NCBI RefSeq assembly: GCF_000178955.2
Contig: NC_016631.1
Location: 5,580,001 to 5,644,000 of the forward strand
Direction of reading: 5' to 3'
Length of the DNA: 64,000 nucleotides
Origin: Granulicella mallensis MP5ACTX8
Lineage (GTDB): Bacteria; Acidobacteriota; Terriglobia; Terriglobales; Acidobacteriaceae
Both the position numbers and the translations under genes were made by a program. Below are positions 8,198 through 15,257 of this stretch, in pieces (the stretch's first letter is position 1; each line of letters begins with the position of its first letter). Below the pieces are notes generated by a model. It was not told where the DNA came from. It saw only the letters and a list, made by a program, of their open reading frames with translations, and did no database searches.

Positions 8198-8935
8198 TTG
8201 CCGCAAAGCTCCCGCTCCGGTAGCCTTCGAGAGGTGATTCAACGCCATTGTCCCCGCTGCCGGTCTGTCCTCCACTTTGAGGACCACGGCACCCTCGTCT
8301 TCTGTTGGAACTGCGGAGCCCCGCAAATCACCCTCTCCGAAGAGTTGCTGGATCAGGTTGAGCAGCAGATGCAGGACGCAGCCGCCGGCGCACAAGGTAG
8401 TAGTACGGTCCAGATTCAGGACCCCTCCGCCGTGAACTGGAAGGCCGCCATCCACATCGCCCTGATCGTCGCCGGTGCGCTGTCGGCCATCGCCGTGCTG
8501 GTGCCTCCCGCCGAGATGCTGGCCTGGCTGGCGCCGTCCATTGTGCTCGCCCTCTACGCCTCCCGGAACCGCCAGACACGCATCACCACGGGGCTGGGAG
8601 CGCGTATCGGACTGCTCTGCGGGGTGCTCTGTTCCCTGGGCCTGATGCTCATCACCGCCCTGCAAATGCTCGTCCTGCGCTTTGGAATTCATGGAATGGC
8701 CGAGATGGAAGCCAACATGAACTCCGTGATGCTGGAGGCAAAGACCCGGGCCGTGGCGCAATCAGGGCAGGCAGCGGCCAGTATCTTCGATCTCTTCCTG
8801 ACCGCTCCCGAGTTTCGCGCGGGATTCTTTCTGGCTGGACTGGCGATGGTGGCGGCGATTCTCATGGTGCTGTCCACCGCCGGCGGCGCATTTGCGGGCT
8901 TTGTCCGGTCGCGGCAAACCAAGACCATTCTTTAG
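8198..8935 (+). CDS. Zinc-ribbon membrane protein of unknown function
   Basis: The 245-residue protein starts with a zinc ribbon, CPRCRSVLHFEDHGTLVFCWNC written as CPRC and CWNC pairs about 18 residues apart. It then has roughly four hydrophobic helices: around 82-100, 104-120, 133-158 and 205-232. The cytosolic N-terminal ribbon and polytopic body are a common arrangement in acidobacterial proteins of unknown role. The start is uncertain: TTG at 8198 gives the longest form, while a GTG at 8234 begins just before the ribbon. It lies 12 bases after the lipoprotein gene. Confidence 0.65.
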   Translation: MPQSSRSGSLREVIQRHCPRCRSVLHFEDHGTLVFCWNCGAPQITLSEELLDQVEQQMQDAAAGAQGSSTVQIQDPSAVNWKAAIHIALIVAGALSAIAVLVPPAEMLAWLAPSIVLALYASRNRQTRITTGLGARIGLLCGVLCSLGLMLITALQMLVLRFGIHGMAEMEANMNSVMLEAKTRAVAQSGQAAASIFDLFLTAPEFRAGFFLAGLAMVAAILMVLSTAGGAFAGFVRSRQTKTIL

Positions 8936-9054
8936 AACAGTTTGGCCCGTGTGATAGCAGTGTGAAATCACACGGCTATCTTTGCCGTGTTCCACTTTAT
9001 GGTGCCCCTGCCCTGACGCAACCGCTCGCTCCGCTGCTATCATCAACACCTATC

Positions 9055-9669
9055 ATGAGCGACAATCACCCATCCTCTCCGGCCACCGAAACGAGCGAAT
9101 CCACCCAGTCCATACGGTCGCCACGCCTGCGCGAAAAAGGCCGCCTCATGTCCGGCTCCGAGATCGAGCGCACCCTGGTGCGGCTTGCGCACGAGATCGT
9201 GGAGCGCAACCACGGCTGCGACAACCTCGGCCTGGTCGGCATCAAGCGCCGCGGCGTGCCACTGGCGCAGCGCATCGCGGCGCTGGTCGAAAAGATTGAG
9301 AAGCAGCCGGTCGATACCGGCATGCTCGACATCAGCTTCTATCGTGACGACCTCTCGACGCGCGATATCCGGCCCGTCGTCGAAAAAACCGATATCGGCT
9401 TCGACGTCACCGGCCGCGACATCATCCTGATGGACGACGTGCTCTACACCGGCCGCACCATCCGCGCCGCGATGGACGCGCTCTTCGACCATGGCCGCCC
9501 CAAGAGCGTGCAGTTGTTGGTATTGATCGACCGCGGCCACCGCGAACTGCCGATCGAAGCCCGGTTTATCGGCCGCACCGTACCCACCTCACGCCGCGAG
9601 ATCATCGAGGTCAAGCTGCGAGAGATCGACGACGACGAACAGGTAACCCTGGTCGAGTTGCTGGACTAA
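9055..9669 (+). CDS. pyrR: Bifunctional pyr operon regulator/uracil phosphoribosyltransferase
   Basis: PyrR binds pyr mRNA to attenuate pyrimidine genes and also has uracil phosphoribosyltransferase activity. The 204-residue product has the PRPP-binding motif DIILMDDVLYTGRTIRAAMD near residues 121-140, preceded by LVGIKRRGVPLAQRI and DISFYRDD, and followed by VLIDRGHRELPI. About 35 extra residues precede the usual N-terminus; an internal ATG (MSGSEIERTLVRLAHEI) is an alternative start. No pyr genes or recognisable attenuator lie next to it here; the next gene is an MFS exporter 26 bases downstream. Confidence 0.9.
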   Translation: MSDNHPSSPATETSESTQSIRSPRLREKGRLMSGSEIERTLVRLAHEIVERNHGCDNLGLVGIKRRGVPLAQRIAALVEKIEKQPVDTGMLDISFYRDDLSTRDIRPVVEKTDIGFDVTGRDIILMDDVLYTGRTIRAAMDALFDHGRPKSVQLLVLIDRGHRELPIEARFIGRTVPTSRREIIEVKLREIDDDEQVTLVELLD

Positions 9670-9695
9670 TCCCACACGAAACCGAGCCAATCCTC

Positions 9696-11054
9696 ATGAG
9701 CGAACAGGTCCTCACAGAGCCAACAGAGGGTCTTCCTCTGCCTGCGCCCAACGAACCGGAGCCCATGAGCATGGGCGCGGTGCTGCGCGTCGTCACGATG
9801 CGGCGGCTCTGGTATGCGCAGATCGTCTCGGTCTTCGGCGACTTCCTCGCGCTGTTCGCGGTCATCACCGTCATGACCTTCAAGCTGCATGCGACGGCGC
9901 AGCAGGTAACCGCCGGACAAATCGCCTACCTGCTGCCAATTGCGCTGCTGGGCATCGTCAGCGGCGTGTTCGTCGACCGCTGGCCGGTAAAGATCACGCT
10001 GGTCTCGAGCGACTTCCTCCGCGCGGGCCTCTGCCTGCTCCTGCTGCTCGTGCACTCGGTCTACGGCTTCTACATCGTCCTGGCGGCGATCAGCGTCGTA
10101 TCGAGCTTCTTCACGCCCGCGCAGGGCATTGCTCTGCGCAGCGCGGTCCCCAAGCACGGCCTGCGTTCAGCCAACTCTCTGATGCAGCAGGTCATGTTCA
10201 TCATGCGCATCATCGGCGGCCCGATTGCAATCTTCGTCGTCTCGCGCTTCCACGAGCAGACCTGCTACATCCTGGACTCCCTCAGCTTCATCGCCTCCGG
10301 CTCGCTCATCGCCTCGCTTGCGCTCAATGTTCCGAAGAAGAGCGCGGTCGTGGTCACCCCGGAGCAAGAGCAAGCGACCGCCAAAGACGGCAAGACCGGC
10401 ATCGCCCGCATCCTTGAAGACATGAAGGAGGGCGCAGGCTTCGTCCTGCATCATGCGGCCCTGCTCTTCGTGATCGTCGCCCTGGCTGCCGGCCTGTTTG
10501 TGATGGCCTGCTTCGGCCCCCTGATCGCCATCTTCGTGCGCGACACGCTGCACGCCTCCACCAACGTCTTCGGCATCTCGAGCGCGATGATCGGGCTCGG
10601 CCTGCTCGTGGGTATCTCGATCCTCAACGCAGTGGCCAAGAACGTGAAGAACACCACCCTCGTCTACTCAGGCCTGGGAGGCATCGCCCTCTCCACGCTG
10701 TTGATGGCGACGGCCCCGCACATCGTCTTCCAGCTCGGAAGCCACGCCATCGGGGTCGATAGCCTGCTCACCATCGTCGGCTGCTTCATGATCGGCTGCT
10801 CGGCGGGCGGCATCATCGTTCCCTCGCAGACGATGATCCAGCAGGAGACCCCGCCGGAGATGCTGGGCCGCGTTGGGTCGACAGTCATGTCGTTCATCTT
10901 CAGCGCGCAGATCGCGGGGCTGGTCCTGAGCGGCATCCTGGCCAATCACACCAGCGTGCGGCGGGTCTTCCTGCTCTGCACGGGGATGCTGGCGGTGCTG
11001 ATCGTCGCGGGCAAGCTATGGATGGAGCCGAAAGAGCACACGACGACGGCATAA
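9696..11054 (+). CDS. MFS transporter, probable exporter
   Basis: The 452-residue inner-membrane protein has about 12 hydrophobic helices in two halves joined by a charged loop near residues 212-250 (EQEQATAKDGKTG). After the first helix a VFVDRWPVKITLVSSDFLRA segment gives the MFS motif-A region, resembling the EntS/MFS_3 exporter group. The first 35 residues are cytosolic and proline-rich. It is 26 bases downstream of pyrR on the same strand and probably co-transcribed, although no functional link is evident. The substrate cannot be read from the sequence. Confidence 0.82.
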   Translation: MSEQVLTEPTEGLPLPAPNEPEPMSMGAVLRVVTMRRLWYAQIVSVFGDFLALFAVITVMTFKLHATAQQVTAGQIAYLLPIALLGIVSGVFVDRWPVKITLVSSDFLRAGLCLLLLLVHSVYGFYIVLAAISVVSSFFTPAQGIALRSAVPKHGLRSANSLMQQVMFIMRIIGGPIAIFVVSRFHEQTCYILDSLSFIASGSLIASLALNVPKKSAVVVTPEQEQATAKDGKTGIARILEDMKEGAGFVLHHAALLFVIVALAAGLFVMACFGPLIAIFVRDTLHASTNVFGISSAMIGLGLLVGISILNAVAKNVKNTTLVYSGLGGIALSTLLMATAPHIVFQLGSHAIGVDSLLTIVGCFMIGCSAGGIIVPSQTMIQQETPPEMLGRVGSTVMSFIFSAQIAGLVLSGILANHTSVRRVFLLCTGMLAVLIVAGKLWMEPKEHTTTA

Positions 11055-11097
11055 ACAGCACTCGGGTCATTGAAACGTGGCGCTGTTTCCGCCCTAC

Positions 11098-11385
11098 TTA
11101 GGCTGCCTCACGCAAAATAGGCTGTATCTTCGTGCGCTTTGCGCGGCGAGCCTGTGCCAGATCGTAGTTCGTCTGCATGTTAAGCCAGAACTCAGGATTG
11201 GAGTTCGGAAAAGCCTCCGATAGCTTGAGGGCCACGGCAGCAGAGATACCAAGACGCCCATTCAGAATCATCGAAAGATTGGCCCGGGTCATCCCAAGAT
11301 GCTTCGCAAGAGCACTGACGGTAACGGCATCTCCCATGTACTCGCGAAGAATCTCGCCGGGGTGGCAGGGGTTGAACATCGGCAT
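11098..11385 (-). CDS. HigA-like antitoxin, no toxin gene adjacent
   Basis: The 95-residue product has the HigA/VapI layout: MFNPCHPGEILREYM, then a Cro-type helix-turn-helix (TVSALAKHLGMTRANLSMIL), NGRLGISAAVALKLSEAF and NPEFWLNMQTNYDLA. Such proteins bind their own promoter and neutralise a RelE-like HigB nuclease. The start at 11385 is set by AGAAGGAGGG about 6 bases upstream. No HigB-like frame occurs upstream or downstream, so this is an orphan regulator or the remains of a module. A 17-base palindrome lies 34 bases upstream of the start. Confidence 0.85.
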   Translation of the reverse strand: MPMFNPCHPGEILREYMGDAVTVSALAKHLGMTRANLSMILNGRLGISAAVALKLSEAFPNSNPEFWLNMQTNYDLAQARRAKRTKIQPILREAA

Positions 11386-11419
11386 ACGAGCCCTCCTTCT
11401 AGTGATAATCCTGACAACC

Positions 11420-11436
11420 GTATCAAAAACTGATAC
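11420..11436. promoter_or_regulatory. Palindromic operator upstream of higA-like gene
   Basis: GTATCA-AAAAC-TGATAC forms a perfect 6-base inverted repeat with a 5-base spacer. Such sites are typical of the dimeric Xre/HigA proteins, so it is the likely autoregulatory site. Confidence 0.55.
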
Positions 11437-11603
11437 AGCATTCAAAGCCCAGAATGACGACCAAGTAAACACCGGCTCAATTCACCCTTCCCCGGTGTCT
11501 AAGCCCTTAGCAGCCGAATCAGACTTCGGCCCCGGCTCTCGCCAGCCGCTACCACCCCGCAGGTCCGAGCGCTCGCCCACCACTTCTGATCGAGGTGCTC
11601 CTC

Positions 11604-12011
11604 ATGGCGTTCTCCGCAAACTCTACCGCCGAAATCAATGTCACGCCGCTGATCGACGTGCTGCTTGTGCTCCTCATCATCTTCATGGTTCTCGTCCCTG
11701 TGCGGCCTCGCGGGCTCGACAGCTCCATCCCGCAAGGCGCTCCGGCGTCTGCGGCGTCCCAGTCTCCTCTGGTCGTGCGCGTCTCAGCAGGCTCCGCCGG
11801 CAGCAGCCCAACCTATCGCATCGGCCAGCAGGACGTGGCGCTCGCGGACATACGCCCTGCCCTGCAGCAGCTCTTCGCTACACGGCAGAATCTCACTCTC
11901 TTTGTCGAAGCCGATCCCACGCTCAACGTCCAGCAGGTAGCCGAGGTCGTCGCGGAAGCACGAGCGGCAGGCGCGGGCCAGATCGCCCTGGGCTCGCTGG
12001 CGAAACTCTGA
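11604..12011 (+). CDS. ExbD/TolR-type biopolymer transport protein, standalone
   Basis: The 135-residue protein has a short cytosolic start (MAFSANSTAEINVTPLIDV), one membrane helix (LLVLLIIFMVLVP) with the conserved Asp at its start (INVTPLIDVLL) and a periplasmic domain with the DVALADIRPALQQL pattern. ExbD/TolR proteins couple the proton gradient through ExbB/TolQ to TonB or TolA. No ExbB partner is adjacent; the full system lies at 39.8-42.6 kb. The ATG at 11604 follows GAGGTG by about 6 bases. A strong hairpin follows the gene. Confidence 0.88.
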   Translation: MAFSANSTAEINVTPLIDVLLVLLIIFMVLVPVRPRGLDSSIPQGAPASAASQSPLVVRVSAGSAGSSPTYRIGQQDVALADIRPALQQLFATRQNLTLFVEADPTLNVQQVAEVVAEARAAGAGQIALGSLAKL

Positions 12012-12020
12012 CCGCAAAGA

Positions 12021-12048
12021 GCAAGGCCTCCCGAGCGGGAGGCCTTGC
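12021..12048. terminator. Hairpin between convergent genes, probable bidirectional terminator
   Basis: GCAAGGCCTCCC-GAGC-GGGAGGCCTTGC is a perfect 12-base stem with a 4-base loop, placed between the exbD stop and the convergent TPR gene stop. No long T-run follows on either strand, so the terminator call is by position and stem strength. Confidence 0.6.
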
Positions 12049-12068
12049 GGTACAGCAGGAAGCGCAGC

Positions 12069-12890
12069 TTACTTCGTCATATCGACGCCGCCGCCCAGCT
12101 TCTTCTCCTTGGCCGCTTCATTGGCCTTGCGAGCACCGGCAGCTTTCTGCACCCACTCATCGGCCTTTGCGAGGTCGTCCTTGCGGGCAGCATCGTTGCC
12201 GCACTCCAGGTCGGCCTTACGGCGATAGGTAAGGTTCAGGTACGACATAGCGTCGTCATAGTTGGGATTGATCTCGACAGCCTTCGTCAGGTACTGCAGG
12301 GCCTCATTCACGAGATCGGTGTTGGCTGCCACGATCTTCGCGCAGACGTCCTTGGACTTCTTCACGTTGCCTTCGCCATCATCCGTCATGCCGGCGGCAG
12401 CGAGGATCGTTGTCGCATTCTTATAAGCCTTATTCCAATCGATCCAGGCGATCGTGTAGTTCGCCTCGGAGTCCTTCGGATCAAGAGCGATGACCTTCTG
12501 CTCCGTGACCTTGGCTTGATCCAACTGCTTGATGTTGCGCTGGATCGAGGCGATCTGCTTGAGGGCGCCAATATCGTTCGGGTCCTTGGCAAGCACCTCG
12601 TTGAAGCCGTCCATAGCCTTCTGGGCGATCTTCAGGTTGCCTGGGGTGTCGTCGTTCGGCACCACCTGGTAGCTATACGAGGTCGCGAGGTACAGTCGCG
12701 CCGTGGCGTAATCAGGATCGAGAGCGATGGACTCCTGGAACTTGTCGACGGCCTGCTCGTAGTGGCCGGCCTTAAATTCCTGCACACCCTTCACGAGCCT
12801 ATCGCGCGCGCGCAATTTGGTGCATCCAACGGTGCTCGCCAGCACTACCAACAACGTGGCGCTGACAGAAATTCGTGCGCTAAGCTTCAT
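12069..12890 (-). CDS. TPR-repeat lipoprotein
   Basis: The 273-residue protein begins MKLSARISVSATLLVVLAST with lipobox STVGC (Cys near residue 23), so it is a lipidated envelope protein. It then carries TPR units: VQEFKAGHYEQAVDKFQESI followed by ALDPDYATARLYLA, LAKDPNDIGALKQIA, ALDPKDSEANYTIA and VEINPNYDDAMSYLN. The tail is Lys/Ala-rich and charged. TPR lipoproteins scaffold protein complexes; the partner is unknown. A good ribosome-binding site (AAAGGTTC) precedes the ATG. It is convergent with the standalone exbD gene. Confidence 0.85.
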   Translation of the reverse strand: MKLSARISVSATLLVVLASTVGCTKLRARDRLVKGVQEFKAGHYEQAVDKFQESIALDPDYATARLYLATSYSYQVVPNDDTPGNLKIAQKAMDGFNEVLAKDPNDIGALKQIASIQRNIKQLDQAKVTEQKVIALDPKDSEANYTIAWIDWNKAYKNATTILAAAGMTDDGEGNVKKSKDVCAKIVAANTDLVNEALQYLTKAVEINPNYDDAMSYLNLTYRRKADLECGNDAARKDDLAKADEWVQKAAGARKANEAAKEKKLGGGVDMTK

Positions 12891-13194
12891 GAGAACCTTT
12901 CCCCTTCAAACAATGTCGCCGCAGGCCCCTCTCAGGAGGCAAAAGTTCCGTAGCCGAGAGTGATCGCCTTGCCGTTCGATTGTAAAGGCAGAAGGCGAAG
13001 GTTTACCAGAGGGAGCCCCGGTCTGACAACACTTTACGCATCATTTCGTATTTTGCGCTCCTAGGCAAGCGAATCTCCGATCTATTGTTCACGGCATAGA
13101 AAGAGGCTATTGGTAGCATCAAACCCAGAGAAAGAGCGGACCGGCGCAATCGATCCAAATCCATTCAGGATGGCCAACCGCACGGGGAAACAAG
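12891..13194. other. Divergent promoter region, TPR gene and SDR gene
   Basis: About 300 bases separate the two divergent genes. The stretch around 13030-13110 is AT-richer and could hold promoters, but no confident -35/-10 pair, operator or RNA was recognised. Confidence 0.4.
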
Positions 13195-14136
13195 ATGTCG
13201 GCAACAAAATGGACGGCAGAGCAAATTCCTTCACAAACGGGCAAAACAGCCCTGATTACAGGCGCAAACAGCGGTATCGGCTACCAGGCGGCGGTGGAAC
13301 TGGCACGCCACGGAGCCCACGTTCTTCTGGGTGTCCGGAGCCTCGAAAAGGGCCAGGCGGCCCTCGACCGGCTGCTCCGCGAGGTTCCGGGAGCCCAGGC
13401 TGAGCTTGCCGTGCTGGATATGGCCTCGCTCGCCTCCATCCGTGATTTTTCTCAAAAATTTACAGCCGCCGGGCGCGGGCTGGATTTGCTGCTAAATAAC
13501 GCCGGGGTCATGGCTTTGCCTACCCGCGAACTCACCCCCGATGGGTTCGAACGCCAGTTCGGCACCAATCACCTCGGCCATTTTGCACTCACAGGCCTGT
13601 TGTTGCCTCGTTTCTTGGCTTCGACTGCACCGCGCGTCGTGACCGTGGCTTCCCTGGCACACCGCAACGGCAAGATCGAGTTCGACAATCTCCAGAGCGA
13701 GCGCAGCTACGCGCCCTGGGATGCGTACAACAACTCGAAACTGGCAAATATTCTGTTTGCACGGGAACTCGACCGGCGGGCAAAGGCCGCTGGCAGCAGG
13801 CTGATCAGCCTGCCGGTGCATCCAGGCATCTCCCGAACAGCCATTGTCAGCAACGGCCCAGGGACCGGCAGCAAGGACTTCAAGATCATGTTGCTGGGCC
13901 TGCTGGCGCCGATCATCACGCAGGACGACAAAATGGGCGCGCTGCCGACGCTCTACGCGGCTACCGCACCCGAGGCTAAAGGCGGCGAGTACATTGGCCC
14001 CGATGGATTCAAGGAGTTCAAAGGCTATCCGAAGGTGGTGCAGCCACTCCCACGGGCTCTCGATGAGGCGGTAGCGAAGAAGCTGTGGTCGGTAAGCGAG
14101 GAGCTTACCGGGGTGAAGTACCCGCTGTTGTCCTAA
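13195..14136 (+). CDS. Short-chain dehydrogenase/reductase
   Basis: The 313-residue protein is a classical-type SDR resembling retinol dehydrogenase/WW-domain oxidoreductase relatives. It has the nucleotide-binding TGANSGIG (22-29), the NNAG structural motif, a catalytic Ser in VTVASLAH and the YNNSK catalytic Tyr-Lys pair. The Arg in GVRSLEKG after the second strand suggests NADP preference. It is cytosolic with no signal peptide. The ATG follows GGGGAAA by about 6 bases. It stands alone; the substrate is unknown. Confidence 0.88.
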   Translation: MSATKWTAEQIPSQTGKTALITGANSGIGYQAAVELARHGAHVLLGVRSLEKGQAALDRLLREVPGAQAELAVLDMASLASIRDFSQKFTAAGRGLDLLLNNAGVMALPTRELTPDGFERQFGTNHLGHFALTGLLLPRFLASTAPRVVTVASLAHRNGKIEFDNLQSERSYAPWDAYNNSKLANILFARELDRRAKAAGSRLISLPVHPGISRTAIVSNGPGTGSKDFKIMLLGLLAPIITQDDKMGALPTLYAATAPEAKGGEYIGPDGFKEFKGYPKVVQPLPRALDEAVAKKLWSVSEELTGVKYPLLS

Positions 14137-14181
14137 GCAGCCCACGAATGAGAAGAGAACAGCGGACGCGGTGCCCTTGCG

Positions 14182-14406
14182 GTCGTTGCTGTTGTTGCCT
14201 TTGCCTTTCTGGTTGTCATTCCCGCAGGGAATCTGCTTCCCGCTCGCAGGACCTATAAGGTCAAGGGCGCAGGCACAAATGAAGGGGACACGGTTAAACC
14301 GTGCCCCCCTTCATTTGTGCCTGCGGGTAGCATTCGAGCCACTACAAGCAAACAGCAGATTCCCTGCGGGAATGACAACCAGAAAAGCAAAAGCAACGGC
14401 AAAGAC
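14182..14406. repeat. Inverted-repeat element (family A) with inner hairpin
   Basis: Outer arms TTGTCATTCCCGCAGGGAA (14210 region) and its complement (14355-14378) are edged by AAAGC/AACGGC purine-rich tracts. Between them is a strong hairpin at 14268-14326: CGCAGGCACAAATGAAGG against its complement with a TTAAA loop. Related arms occur near 19.0-19.2, 29.6-29.8 and 59.1-59.4 kb. No coding content was found. Confidence 0.8.
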
Positions 14407-14410
14407 TACG

Positions 14411-15055
14411 CTACCGCTTAGCTTTTTTCGCGACAGTCTTCTTGGCTACGGCCTTCTTCTTCGCCACAACAGTCTTTTTGACCGCAGCCTTCTTCTTCAC
14501 CGCGACCTTCTTCACCGGCAACGTCCTTGACGCAGGCCGCTTGGCGGCAGACGTCTTCACCGCCTTCTTCGCGACGGCTTTCTTAGCGGGAGCAGCTTTC
14601 TTCGCCACTGCCTTTTTCGCTGGAGCCGCCTTCTTTGCAGCCTTAGGCTTCGCAGCCGTCACCGGCTTAGGAGAGCTCGCCAATTTGGCCGTGTGATTCT
14701 CCATCAGCCTCTCAAGCTGCCCGATCAGGGCGCCTGTCTGCATGGGCTTCACCAGCATCTTGTCGGCGCCCATCTCCTGCCAGTCTTCCTCGCTGAAGGG
14801 GAGTGCGGTAAGCAGCGCCACTGCGGGCTGGTATGGCGCGGACCGGGCAGCCAGAATGACCTCACGCCCGGAGGCATCGTGCTCCATGCGCATGTCGGTA
14901 ATCACCATGTGGTATTCGTTCAGCTTGAGCTTCGACTTCCCCTCCCGCGCGCTCGCGGCAGTGTCCACATCGAAGCCGCTGATCTCCAGCACAGCCTTCA
15001 CGGTAAGCAAAATAGAGACTTCATCATCGACCAATAAAACGCGGCGCTTCGCCAT
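14411..15055 (-). CDS. Response-regulator receiver fused to histone-H1-like basic tail
   Basis: The 214-residue protein begins with a complete receiver domain: acidic pair D10-D11, phospho-acceptor D54 in VITDMRM, T83 and K103 in MLVKPM. After a short helix (GQLERLMENH) the remaining 85 or so residues are a low-complexity Lys/Ala tail of repeated AKKAAPAKKAV-like units. That composition resembles bacterial histone-H1-like/AlgP-type DNA-binding tails. A phosphorylation-controlled nucleic-acid-binding protein is inferred; no sensor kinase is adjacent. The ATG at 15055 follows GAGGAG by about 10 bases; a TTG further upstream overlaps that site. Confidence 0.85.
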   Translation of the reverse strand: MAKRRVLLVDDEVSILLTVKAVLEISGFDVDTAASAREGKSKLKLNEYHMVITDMRMEHDASGREVILAARSAPYQPAVALLTALPFSEEDWQEMGADKMLVKPMQTGALIGQLERLMENHTAKLASSPKPVTAAKPKAAKKAAPAKKAVAKKAAPAKKAVAKKAVKTSAAKRPASRTLPVKKVAVKKKAAVKKTVVAKKKAVAKKTVAKKAKR

Positions 15056-15188
15056 AAGTGGGGTTCTCCTCAAAGGGTATAAAGACTATTCGGCAACTTG
15101 TGCGTAGCCTTGTGTCCGCGTGCTGCTCTGCCGGGGACATCCGACACATCCTCGCAGTTTCCCCGCAAGGGTGCAAGTAGTCATCCCA

Positions 15189-15229
15189 GGCGAAAAAACG
15201 GAAGAGGCCTCCAGTAGATGGAGGCCTCT
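15189..15229 (-). terminator. Rho-independent terminator after ackA-xfp
   Basis: On the minus strand AGAGGCCTCCA-N5-TGGAGGCCTCT (15203-15229) forms an 11-base stem, followed a few bases later by a TTTTTT run. It lies 29 bases past the xfp stop codon and ends the ackA-xfp unit. Confidence 0.8.
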
Positions 15230-15257
15230 AGACTACTCTGTCTGCTACCCGACACTT

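Noticed and set aside
9001..9054. Attenuator upstream of pyrR
   Set aside because: No convincing terminator/anti-terminator pair or PyrR-binding loop could be identified.
12045..12953. 302-codon frame opposite the TPR lipoprotein gene
   Set aside because: Overlaps a clear TPR gene entirely on the other strand and has no start signal.
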